From: an uncultured Clostridia bacterium
Lineage (GTDB): Bacteria; Bacillota; Clostridia; HGM11514
Direction: 5' to 3'
Assembly: GCA_902478725.1 (NCBI GenBank)
Contig: CABSMD010000015.1
Coordinates: forward strand, 1 to 24,189
DNA: 24,189 nt
Position numbers and translations under genes: made by a program. This document shows, in pieces, positions 1 to 7,414 of the stretch (its first letter is position 1; each line of letters starts with the position of its first letter). The notes under the pieces are model-generated. The model did not search any database, was not told the origin of the DNA, and saw only the letters and a program-made list of their open reading frames with translations.

Positions 1-1
1 C

Positions 2-322
2 TATTATAAAATCCGCGAACAAATCGATTTGTTCATGCGGAATTTTAACATACCAACCGTTGAGATGGACGATTACCTGTTTGAAAAATACGACCAGTAT
101 ATGTACAGCCACTTTAAACTGGCAGTCGCGGCGGAGGGACTCGGAGCAATTCGTGGTCAGCCCGGTACGCCTCAATGGGATCTATTGAACCGGCGGTATG
201 TACAGAAACACTGTAATTGGCTGGAAAAAAGATTGTACGCGATTGGCAATGCTACCCTGATTTATCTTTATTATCTGGCCGAAAGAATCTGGAATAGGGT
301 TACAAAAAAGAGGCCGCGATAA
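2..322 (+). CDS. C-terminal fragment of an unrecognised protein (5' end outside window)
   Basis: The frame is open from base 2 to the TAA at 320-322, giving about 106 residues, and it has no convincing start inside the window. The TTG at 29 and ATG at 35 lack a Shine-Dalgarno site, so the gene almost certainly begins upstream. The fragment is rich in Tyr, Trp and basic residues and looks mostly alpha-helical, with a hydrophobic Tyr/Leu stretch (IYLYYLAERIW) close to a basic C-terminus. I do not recognise a family. It converges on the beta-glucuronidase operon, and its stop codon lies inside the shared terminator hairpin. The composition and the terminator placement argue that it is a real gene end. 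Confidence 0.6.
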   Translation, partial: YYKIREQIDLFMRNFNIPTVEMDDYLFEKYDQYMYSHFKLAVAAEGLGAIRGQPGTPQWDLLNRRYVQKHCNWLEKRLYAIGNATLIYLYYLAERIWNRVTKKRPR

Positions 323-336
323 AATCGCGGCCTCTT
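308..336. terminator. Bidirectional intrinsic terminator between convergent genes
   Basis: A perfect 13-bp inverted repeat (308-320 with 324-336, AAGAGGCCGCGAT and its complement) closes on an AAA loop. It lies between the stop of the plus-strand fragment (320-322, inside the left arm) and the stop of the minus-strand GH2 gene (338-340). Read on the minus strand, the stem is followed by a run of six T (complement of 303-308), a classic rho-independent terminator for the GH2 operon. The plus-strand U-tract is poorer (GCTATTTC). Confidence 0.9.
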
Positions 337-337
337 G

Positions 338-1984
338 CTATTTCGAATGATAAAACCGTTTCACCGTCTCATATGCAAGCTTTGGGCGACGGTATTCGTC
401 TACGACGCCCTTATTGTTACGGCAGCGCGGCCGTCGTTCGGCCCAACTGTCACAGACACGGCAATCACAAAATTGCCACAGAAACACACCCGTAATCTGC
501 GGCAGGTTTAGATAGGCTGCCAGGTTCTCCTCCAAAATGTCACATTGCCTTTCCTCGCTCCATTTACAATGCGACGGATCCCGGTTACCATAAATCGCCC
601 CTGCACCAAACTCGCTGACGATGACAGGCTTCCCTGCTCCGCCACTTTGCTCAGCCCAGGCATGCTCCCGCTGGAAGCCCTCCCGCGCCCCTTCCGGGCT
701 GTACCAGCCAAAATACAAATTCAATGAAACAATGTCGGCCAAATCCAGACAGATGTCGGTATAATGACGGCATGTCGCAAAGGTCAGTGGCCGGCTGTGA
801 TCCATGCTGCGGATTTGCTCCAGTTGTTTTTTGTACATCTCCCGCCCCTCGGGATGCGCGCTCTCGCACTCGTTTAAGATCGCCCAGATCACAATCGACG
901 GATGGCTGATATGCCACTCCACCATCTCCCGGTTGCATTGCGCGCACTGTGATTCAAAATTGGGATTTCGCATCTGCTCCAAAGAAAGACCCCGCGCATG
1001 ATTTTCCTCCCACACGAGGATGCCCTCCTGGTCGCACAAATCCAAAAACAGCTGGTCGTTTGGATAGTGGCAGGTACGCACCGCGTTCGCACCCATATCG
1101 CGCATCAGCGCCAAATCCTTTGCCATCCCCCCAAGAGGCACGGAACAGCCGAAATCCGCATACTCCTCATGCCGGTTGAATCCCTTTAAAAACACCGGCT
1201 TATCGTTAAGATACAGCCTGTTTCCTCTGATCCGCACCTGCCGAAATCCTGTCCGCTCGGTCAAATCGTCAATCACGGCACCGTTTTGCACCAGCTCACA
1301 ACAGACTTCATAAAGCACGGGCGTCTCACACGACCACTCCTGAACATCGGGGCAATCCACAAAATAACTCTTTTGCAGCGTTTCACCAGCCGGCAGATTG
1401 AGCGTATCGAGAATAAATTCCTGACCGGCTGCCGAGCATCTGATTTGTGCTGTCTCTTCTTCAATGCCGCAAACCTCCAACCGGATCTCCAACCGCCACA
1501 TGTCATTTTGTTTTGTGGGGATAAGTCCCATACGGCTGATAAAAAGATTGCCGACCCGTTCTACTGTAACACCGCGGGTAATCCCGCCATAAGTATAGTA
1601 ATCGTTTTCCACATGCAGGGCGGAGGCCTCCCCAAAGGAGTTATCCACCCGAACGGCAAGCGTATGCGTCCCCTTTGTGACATTAGGCGCCAATGCGACA
1701 AACGGAGTATAAGCATTATAATGGGCACAAAGCGTCTGCCCGTCAAGCAGCACCTCGGCGGTATGACTTACACCACCGAAGGTCAACAGCAGGTTGCCGT
1801 CTTCCTGTACCGTCAACTCCCGTTCATAGATGGCCTGGCCACGATAATCAATCAGGGAGGGATGCTGTTCCCAGCATCCCGGCACCGGCATCGGACAGGA
1901 GAAGCCTTTCGCCGTCTGGAAGTCCCAGATGCCTTCTACCGGATATTTCTTCCTTGTCCGGCTGGTTTCAAACAATCGGATCAT
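338..1984 (-). CDS. GH2 beta-glucuronidase, cytoplasmic, NxK-motif type
   Basis: This 548-residue protein has the full GH2 layout: jelly-roll sugar-binding domain (about 1-145), Ig-like domain (about 146-250) and TIM barrel (about 251-548). The acid/base is E372 in ILNECES and the nucleophile is E458 in VSEFGAGA. N523-N524-K525 followed by G (RNNKG) matches the N-x-K motif that contacts the glucuronate carboxylate in UidA-type enzymes, so beta-glucuronidase is preferred over beta-galactosidase. The segment between the barrel strand at about 325 and the acid/base is short, so it lacks the long active-site loop of E. coli UidA and suggests action on oligosaccharides. There is no signal peptide. 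Translation starts at ATG 1984 with AGGAG upstream, 17 bp after the stop of the secreted beta-helix gene, so the two are co-transcribed. The predicted role is removal of terminal beta-glucuronic acid from imported fragments. Confidence 0.9.
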   Translation of the reverse strand: MIRLFETSRTRKKYPVEGIWDFQTAKGFSCPMPVPGCWEQHPSLIDYRGQAIYERELTVQEDGNLLLTFGGVSHTAEVLLDGQTLCAHYNAYTPFVALAPNVTKGTHTLAVRVDNSFGEASALHVENDYYTYGGITRGVTVERVGNLFISRMGLIPTKQNDMWRLEIRLEVCGIEEETAQIRCSAAGQEFILDTLNLPAGETLQKSYFVDCPDVQEWSCETPVLYEVCCELVQNGAVIDDLTERTGFRQVRIRGNRLYLNDKPVFLKGFNRHEEYADFGCSVPLGGMAKDLALMRDMGANAVRTCHYPNDQLFLDLCDQEGILVWEENHARGLSLEQMRNPNFESQCAQCNREMVEWHISHPSIVIWAILNECESAHPEGREMYKKQLEQIRSMDHSRPLTFATCRHYTDICLDLADIVSLNLYFGWYSPEGAREGFQREHAWAEQSGGAGKPVIVSEFGAGAIYGNRDPSHCKWSEERQCDILEENLAAYLNLPQITGVFLWQFCDCRVCDSWAERRPRCRNNKGVVDEYRRPKLAYETVKRFYHSK

Positions 1985-2001
1985 AGAAGATCAAGCTCCT
2001 T

Positions 2002-4878
2002 TCATTCCACAATATATGTGTCGATCAGGTCTTGCATCCCGGATAAGCTGTCCCACAGCATGATTTTAAGATATTCGCCTGCGCCAAATGGAACGGGCTG
2101 GTTCAGCGTCGCTGTATACGTATCCGATTGTGAGGGAATGGATATCTCCTGATGGAACAATTCCTCTACGCTGTTCCCTGAAACCCTGGAAACGATCAGC
2201 GTACCGGCCTGCGCCTTCCCTGTCGTATTGGAAAACGACACCGCGGCGACAGTACCGCTGTTCCCTGTTACACCAGTGATTGCCAAGCCGCCTCTGTTGA
2301 GCGACGCTTCAAATGCGGCACGGGCGGTTTGCAGGTTGAGCATGGCGTTGCTCACCTTGGACTGGGTAAGTGCCGGATCCTGCAAGGTATTATACGCCGC
2401 TTCCACTTTCTGATAAAACGCATCGCGAGCGGCTTGGGTGGTCTGTCCTTCGCGGCGTCCAACCTTCGTTTCCGCCCAGAGGCGGGCAGCGTCCGTAACC
2501 GAGTCCACCAATGAGGAAGTATCCAGATTGGAGCTGTTCATGACGCGGACCGGTTTTGACTCCACCACCTCGCCGTCAATCATCCGGCTGTCGCGCGGAA
2601 TTACGCTATATTTGACATACTTGCCAATCATAGAGATGTCCAGCTTTAAAGTACGGTCCTTTTTGTTTTCCAGCTTCGTAAAGCTACCGTCCGCACTGTC
2701 ACCGATATACCACTGGATATCCGGTGCAGCCTGCCGATCGCCGTCCGCATCGTAAAAGGCGAAACGGGCGGCAATCTCGGTGTTAGCCACCGCACTGCCC
2801 TTAACCATCGGGAATTTTGCTTCCGGTTTTTGGCCGGATACCGCCCAGGTCGTGCCCATCTGCCGGAAAGGAACCGGCTGGAACCCTTCAATCTCACGGA
2901 AAGCAGGTGAATCGTAGCGCAGGGTAAAGTCCCCGTTTGCAAAATCGGCGAAGCCGGGATCTGAATTCGTTATGTAGTTGTTCCGTTGGGTTGCGGGGCC
3001 GTGCGCGCCCTGCCCGTTGACGATCAGATTGCGTTCCAGCACATTGCTATCCACCGGCGCCGGGTCGGTAAGCACGGTTGGCAGCCACGGATAAGCAACA
3101 CTATAAGGCGGGTTCTGATAATTAACCGCATTGAGCTTGCCTAAAATTCCATGACCCCATTTATATTGATCCTTCAGCCACAACTGCCATTTTTCCGCCG
3201 GCTGTCCCTGGCCGCATTCCCATTGCAGGGATTCCAGCGCGTATTTGTTATCGATAAAGATGTTGTTAAACACCTGATTATACTGCCCGCCATGTACCTT
3301 CACCGGAAACTGTCCGCCTGCACGGTAGAAGACGTTTCCCTGTACCTCGGTGGAACAGCAGCCGTCGTCGATAAACACCGCCTCGGAGCCATAGCCTTCC
3401 AACTGGTTGCCGATGTCATGGAAATAGTTATAGTTGATCTTGATACCGAGCCAGGTGGGATCGCGCCCCCAGTACACCGCGCCCATATCGGAGGCCTCAG
3501 TTACGGCGTTGTAGATTTCGTTGTACTGAATGGTATGCTCGTTGCCGGTCATCTGCATCAGCATATGCGGCGAGTTATTTAGGTCATTATGTTCCACTGT
3601 GATACCGACCCCGCCGATGGTTACGGTCGGATAATAGGAACGGAGCACCCGGTTGACGTCGTGAATATGGTTGTCACGGATATAATGCCCGCATTTGGTC
3701 AAAGTTCTGCGGTTGCCGCCCTGTACATTGACGCCGCCCCCACCCATATCGTAGATGTGGGAATTTATGATGCCGCATTCCGAACCCCCATTAATCGAAA
3801 CGCCCCGGTGCATGCGGGTCAGCTCGCAGCCGTCCACCACCGTTTTCACACAGTTTTTGATCGTAACCGCTTCCTTGCGGCCCAGTTCAAAGTTCAACCC
3901 CTGGATCGTGGTATAGCTGGCCCCGTTGAGTTCAAACATATTGCTGTTGAACAGCGCGATCTCCAACTGGGAATCCTCCAAATCCGCCGTGGGATAAAAG
4001 TATAAAGTCAAGCTGTCACGGTCTATGTAGGATTCTCCTGGCAGATCAATCTCCTCAAGCAGGTTGTAAAAATAATACCAGAATCCCTTCACCGGATCAT
4101 AACCGCCCAGGTGTTCCTTTAGGGTAAAGGTTTTATTCTCAAAATCAAACTCCTGGATCGCGACGTCATGGTCGGCATAATAGCTGCCCCAGTAGCCACA
4201 ACCATAAGGATCCTTGGCCTTCTTCCACAGCGACGGCCTATCCTCCGTATAGGAAACCGTCAGGCCGTTGGCCCCGGCGATGTACAGCCAATCGTCGTTC
4301 GGCCAGCGCGCGTCTTCAAGAGCCGTCTTGTTCAGATAAATCTGCTGCGGCTCATAGCCGCCGTTACGGCCAAAGCCATGGGTCGGGATCGTGTCAATAC
4401 TATTGATCCCTTGCTCCCGCAAATTAAGCTGAACCACCTTTTCACGCGCGTCCGGGTCTATGATGCGTTCCCGTATGCCCGGCGCGGTCACTGGCTGGGC
4501 ACGGGTGAGGTCGAGCGTCTTGCCGCCGGTGAACACCACCCGTTCTCCTGGATAAGCCCGGTAGATAATCGGCTTTTGTGCTGTACCAGCGTCGCTGGAA
4601 TTCAGCCCAAAGGTTCTGTCCATCTGGTAGGTGCCGCCACGGATATTAATGATAATCTCACCATCCGGCAAAGACCCCTTCTGATCACGCACGGTATCCC
4701 GCGCCTTCTCCAGCGTCGCAAACGGCTGGGTTATGGTGCCGGGATTTTCATCACTTCCATCCTTCGACACATAATACTGCTTGCTGACGGGCAGATTCCC
4801 GGCAGCGGTTACTGGTTTAAGTACGCCCGGCAGCAAAAACAGGCATACCATCAGTCCGGTTAAAATTTTCTGTCTCAT
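2002..4878 (-). CDS. Secreted right-handed beta-helix glycoside hydrolase, GH141-like
   Basis: This 958-residue protein starts with a signal peptide (MRQK, a hydrophobic core, then VTAA-G near residue 27). The N-terminal motif YYVSKDGSDENPGT...PFATLEKARD (35-61) and the following IRGGTY/YRAYPGE segments are typical of GH141-like parallel beta-helix proteins. Short N-x-I/N-x-F coils cover about 320-660. D464 (SDMGAVYWGRDP) and D505 (FIDDG) are 41 residues apart. From memory this equals the spacing of the two catalytic Asp proposed in the GH141 fucosidase BT1002. An Ig-like domain follows (about 680-780), then a FIVAR-like helical segment (about 786-860) and a C-terminal beta domain (862-958). 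There is no SLH or LPXTG anchor, so it is probably released. Start ATG 4878 is preceded by GAGGTGG. GH141 activities include alpha-L-fucosidase and xylanase; the substrate here is unknown. Confidence 0.8.
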   Translation of the reverse strand: MRQKILTGLMVCLFLLPGVLKPVTAAGNLPVSKQYYVSKDGSDENPGTITQPFATLEKARDTVRDQKGSLPDGEIIINIRGGTYQMDRTFGLNSSDAGTAQKPIIYRAYPGERVVFTGGKTLDLTRAQPVTAPGIRERIIDPDAREKVVQLNLREQGINSIDTIPTHGFGRNGGYEPQQIYLNKTALEDARWPNDDWLYIAGANGLTVSYTEDRPSLWKKAKDPYGCGYWGSYYADHDVAIQEFDFENKTFTLKEHLGGYDPVKGFWYYFYNLLEEIDLPGESYIDRDSLTLYFYPTADLEDSQLEIALFNSNMFELNGASYTTIQGLNFELGRKEAVTIKNCVKTVVDGCELTRMHRGVSINGGSECGIINSHIYDMGGGGVNVQGGNRRTLTKCGHYIRDNHIHDVNRVLRSYYPTVTIGGVGITVEHNDLNNSPHMLMQMTGNEHTIQYNEIYNAVTEASDMGAVYWGRDPTWLGIKINYNYFHDIGNQLEGYGSEAVFIDDGCCSTEVQGNVFYRAGGQFPVKVHGGQYNQVFNNIFIDNKYALESLQWECGQGQPAEKWQLWLKDQYKWGHGILGKLNAVNYQNPPYSVAYPWLPTVLTDPAPVDSNVLERNLIVNGQGAHGPATQRNNYITNSDPGFADFANGDFTLRYDSPAFREIEGFQPVPFRQMGTTWAVSGQKPEAKFPMVKGSAVANTEIAARFAFYDADGDRQAAPDIQWYIGDSADGSFTKLENKKDRTLKLDISMIGKYVKYSVIPRDSRMIDGEVVESKPVRVMNSSNLDTSSLVDSVTDAARLWAETKVGRREGQTTQAARDAFYQKVEAAYNTLQDPALTQSKVSNAMLNLQTARAAFEASLNRGGLAITGVTGNSGTVAAVSFSNTTGKAQAGTLIVSRVSGNSVEELFHQEISIPSQSDTYTATLNQPVPFGAGEYLKIMLWDSLSGMQDLIDTYIVE

Positions 4879-4901
4879 CCATCCACCTCATTTGTAATGT
4901 A

Positions 4902-4931
4902 GTAATACCATTTTACAATATCCTTGGACAA
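4902..4931 (-). promoter_or_regulatory. Candidate sigma-A promoter for the beta-helix/GH2 operon
   Basis: On the minus strand, TTGTCC (4926-4931) and TATTAC (4902-4907) are separated by 18 bp, upstream of ATG 4878. Each hexamer matches the consensus at four of six positions, so this is only the best candidate. Two direct copies of TTTTACAA on the plus strand (4911-4918 and 4943-4950) flank it with a 32-bp period, about three helical turns, and could be activator sites. The operon does need its own start because a strong terminator lies just upstream at 4967-4997. Confidence 0.35.
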
Positions 4932-4966
4932 AAAGCTATAGTTTTTACAAAATAGTAAAAAAGAAA

Positions 4967-4997
4967 AAATCTCAAAGGCCAGCGGCCTTTGAGATTT
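4967..4997 (-). terminator. Strong intrinsic terminator after the acetyltransferase gene
   Basis: A perfect 14-bp inverted repeat (4967-4980 with 4984-4997) closes on a 3-nt loop. On the minus strand it is followed by T-rich sequence (six T, C, then more T). It lies 45 bp past the acetyltransferase stop at 5042 and separates the large regulator-to-acetyltransferase unit from the beta-helix/GH2 operon. Confidence 0.92.
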
Positions 4998-5041
4998 ATT
5001 GCATATCCTCGTCTTATGTCACACATGCTTTTCAAATACAA

Positions 5042-5719
5042 TTACTTCGCACTATCCCTGTATTTGATCACTCTTGCCGGATTACCAACAGCAACGCTAT
5101 ACGGCGGAATGGATTTTACCACCACCGATCCCGCGCCGATCACCGAACCATCGCCAATGTCCGCCGAATACATAACGCATACATGCATACCAAGATAGGC
5201 GTCATTGCCTATTGTCACCTTGCGCATATGCCCGCCTTGGCTGATAATCTTCTCATGGGGATTCTCAAAAATATGGGAGTAAGGCGTTATTGTAATATTT
5301 TGGGCCAGCAGCGCGTACGCCCCGATTTCCAACCCACAATGTCCGAACAGGGTCGTGCCGGTACCAATGTAGGCATGATCCCCAATCTTGATATACCCGC
5401 CTTCGGCATTTTCCGTATCAAGGTAGACCCTGTCGTTTAGTATCACGTCGTTTCCAATTGATAGCCCGCCTTCCCCACGGGCAATCAGCGTTACATTGTC
5501 ACAAATCCTCACATTGTCACCGAAAGTGATGTACTGTGGGTTGATGATTTTGACGCAGGCCCCTATCTCGACATTTTTTCCCATGGACTTTAGGCAGCCG
5601 CGATAATACTCCTGCCTGACTTTTTTGGCGTACTGCGAATCCTCACACAAAAATACGGTTTTATAGAATTCCTCCTGATCCGCCCTGTTCAAAAACGCGT
5701 TGGTAAAATACTGTTCCAA
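5042..5719 (-). CDS. Left-handed beta-helix (hexapeptide) O-acetyltransferase
   Basis: This 225-residue protein has a helical N-terminus (1-45) followed by imperfect hexapeptide repeats of the [LIV]-G-x-x-x-x type from about 48 to 205 (for example IGNDVI, IGDHAYIG, IGDGSVIGAGSVV). It ends in SIPPYSVAVGNPARVIKYR, the C-terminal signature of maltose/galactoside acetyltransferase relatives. The predicted catalytic His is H149 in TPYSHIFENP. Members use acetyl-CoA to acetylate a sugar hydroxyl in the cytoplasm. The start is a TTG at 5719 with a GGGGG Shine-Dalgarno about 9 bp upstream; I found no better ATG. It is the last gene before the terminator at 4967-4997. A role could be acetylating non-metabolised sugars or modifying cell-surface glycan; the context does not decide. 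Confidence 0.85.
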   Translation of the reverse strand: MEQYFTNAFLNRADQEEFYKTVFLCEDSQYAKKVRQEYYRGCLKSMGKNVEIGACVKIINPQYITFGDNVRICDNVTLIARGEGGLSIGNDVILNDRVYLDTENAEGGYIKIGDHAYIGTGTTLFGHCGLEIGAYALLAQNITITPYSHIFENPHEKIISQGGHMRKVTIGNDAYLGMHVCVMYSADIGDGSVIGAGSVVVKSIPPYSVAVGNPARVIKYRDSAK

Positions 5720-5760
5720 CCGTCTGCGCCCCCTTTGACCGGCAAAATATGCATATCATC

Positions 5761-5783
5761 CTGCCCAAGGGCAGAGACTGCCC
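5761..5783 (-). other. Mutually exclusive short hairpins in the gap before the acetyltransferase
   Basis: CTGCCC (5761-5766), GGGCAG (5769-5774) and CTGCCC (5778-5783) lie in the 82-bp gap after the ADP-ribosylglycohydrolase stop. The middle block can pair with either flank, giving two alternative 6-bp stems. There is no U-tract, so it is not an ordinary terminator. It may be an RNA-processing or attenuation element, or chance. A 10-bp palindrome ATATGCATAT sits nearby at 5747-5756. Confidence 0.3.
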
Positions 5784-5801
5784 ATGGTATGAAAATGGCC
5801 T

Positions 5802-7313
5802 TTATACCACAAAAACCACAGGAATCAAAACCGGACTCAAACGTCCGTTTGAGGTGATTTCAATGATAACAGAATCCCTGCCGCTTGTCAAGCCGTTTGG
5901 TATAATCACGGACTCCATGCTTCCGATGCAGGTAGCACTGTGGATCTGGTCCAGACAAAAGCAGCTTTCCCGTCCGGTGGAAACCGTCCAGTCCGGCGGA
6001 AGGTGCCAACGGATGGTAAGCCATTGCTGTTTGTGCAGGTTATTTTCAAAATGCAGCGCGACTCGTTTTTCCGTCCCTTCCACGATTTTGATGCCGTCAA
6101 TGTAATCAAAATCAACCGTAAAGGCCATCCCGCACCGACGGACACAAAAGGGCTGGCGGTTTAATCCATCCCGCCAATCGGTTGCCTGAAACCGGATCTT
6201 TTCACAGCGCGGGGCAAGCAAGGCCGTTCCCTCGTTCATTTCCAGGAAGGAAGGTTCGGCAAGGGAAAAACAACCCGTCAGAAAGGTCGGCATCAGGTTG
6301 CAGACCCGTTCGGTGAGTTCCGACACTGTGCGGGGAATCTTTAGCTTCCCGCTGGTCAGGTCGATCGACACCGTCTTGATCTCATCCCCAATCGGTGCGA
6401 TCCACTTTTGGGGGATCGCTCCGGCCCCTGAAAGGATACCCAAGATCGAACCGAGCGTCGCGGCAGTGCAATCGGCATCCTCGCCGCAGCCGACGGCGAT
6501 GCAGAGGCTTTTAGAAAAATCTCCCTCGCCGTAATACCAGCCCAGCACCATGATACCGATATTGCTGGGCGCGTCGTATCCGGCCGTCCCCACTGGCACA
6601 TCTTCCTCCACCGGACGGTCTTCATAGCCCTCGGACATGCCAAAGCTGCCCGGTACGGTCTGGAGCAGTTTCTTTCTCGCCTGCTTCCAGTCCAGCCCGC
6701 TGTCATAGCATTGCTTCACCGTCCGGCAGGCCAGCGCGACATCGCAATTTTCGGGGATATAAGACAGGCCAATTTCAATTAGCCGTTCCCTGTCCCGTTC
6801 GCAAAACGCGGCACTTTCCAAAGCCGCGCAGAAGATTTCGGCATACACCCCTTCGTCGGAATGGTCCACAACCGCGTCCTCATAGGCATACTGCGCCGCG
6901 ATTTGGGGATGGCCGGGCGCGAGGCAGGCCCAGATCTCACTGCGGATGAAACAGCCGTTGCTGTTGCGGTAGGGATTTTCATACCAGCCCGAAAGCGGCG
7001 GCTGGAGGCCCATGGCGAGGTTGTTCTTCCCCGCGCCGTATTCCGACCAGTTCGGAATGATGTAGGAAATCCAGTATTCTCCCAAAAGCTCCGCACTTAT
7101 AGTTTTACCGTACCGTTCCGCCGCGCACAACCAGACCAACTGCAGGTCCAGGTCGTCGTTAGGAAGGACGCCGGATTCGTAGTCATGCGTATAAAAATCG
7201 ATTTCAAAGACCCCGCGTTTTTTTTCGAACGGATACCCTAGGGTACCGCCGATGTTCTTGCCCAGCCAGCAGCCGCGCACCTTGTCGCGGTATGTTGCAA
7301 TATTCAACTGCAT
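5802..7313 (-). CDS. ADP-ribosylglycohydrolase-fold protein with C-terminal beta domain
   Basis: This 503-residue protein has the all-alpha ADP-ribosylglycohydrolase (DraG/ARH, PF03747) signature. It opens with YRDKVRGCWLGKNIGGTLG (8-26), which is typical. The dinuclear-metal ligands are visible as N-D53-D54 (LPNDDLD) and the C-terminal motif G-E-D279-A-D281-C-T (GCGEDADCTAATLGSILG). The acidic region D150-H-S-D153-E also fits. A further 150 residues after about 355 are beta-rich and unrelated to DraG. There is no signal peptide, so it is cytoplasmic. Start ATG 7313 has GGGGG 8 bp upstream. Relatives occur in glycan-degradation loci with no ADP-ribosylated target nearby. Its position between a surface glycosidase and a sugar acetyltransferase suggests hydrolysis of an N- or O-glycosidic bond in a carbohydrate substrate, which is inference. 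Confidence 0.82.
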   Translation of the reverse strand: MQLNIATYRDKVRGCWLGKNIGGTLGYPFEKKRGVFEIDFYTHDYESGVLPNDDLDLQLVWLCAAERYGKTISAELLGEYWISYIIPNWSEYGAGKNNLAMGLQPPLSGWYENPYRNSNGCFIRSEIWACLAPGHPQIAAQYAYEDAVVDHSDEGVYAEIFCAALESAAFCERDRERLIEIGLSYIPENCDVALACRTVKQCYDSGLDWKQARKKLLQTVPGSFGMSEGYEDRPVEEDVPVGTAGYDAPSNIGIMVLGWYYGEGDFSKSLCIAVGCGEDADCTAATLGSILGILSGAGAIPQKWIAPIGDEIKTVSIDLTSGKLKIPRTVSELTERVCNLMPTFLTGCFSLAEPSFLEMNEGTALLAPRCEKIRFQATDWRDGLNRQPFCVRRCGMAFTVDFDYIDGIKIVEGTEKRVALHFENNLHKQQWLTIRWHLPPDWTVSTGRESCFCLDQIHSATCIGSMESVIIPNGLTSGRDSVIIEITSNGRLSPVLIPVVFVV

Positions 7314-7359
7314 TTTGATAACCCCCTGTTGTAATTGACTGTTCCGTATTTGGAGAGAA

Positions 7360-7378
7360 GGGGGAGGCTCCCTCCCCC
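7360..7378 (-). terminator. GC-rich hairpin after the SLH gene, weak terminator or processing stem
   Basis: GGGGGAGG (7360-7367) pairs perfectly with CCTCCCCC (7371-7378) around a CTC loop, 37 bp beyond the stop of the SLH beta-helix gene. On the minus strand it is followed by CTTCTCTCC, with no clean U-tract. It could lower expression of the downstream ADP-ribosylglycohydrolase gene or stabilise the upstream message rather than end transcription. Confidence 0.5.
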
Positions 7379-7414
7379 GTTCCCTTATAAAAAGGAGATG
7401 GAATAAGCTTTTTT

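Noticed and set aside
1286..2152. Long open frame (288 codons) on the plus strand opposite the GH2 gene
   Set aside because: It is antisense to a well-supported GH2 gene with intact catalytic motifs, has no ribosome-binding site and gives a low-complexity product with no recognisable domain.
4168..4863. Plus-strand open frame of 231 codons opposite the 5' end of the beta-helix gene
   Set aside because: The minus-strand frame has a signal peptide, a Shine-Dalgarno site and family motifs, whereas this frame has none.
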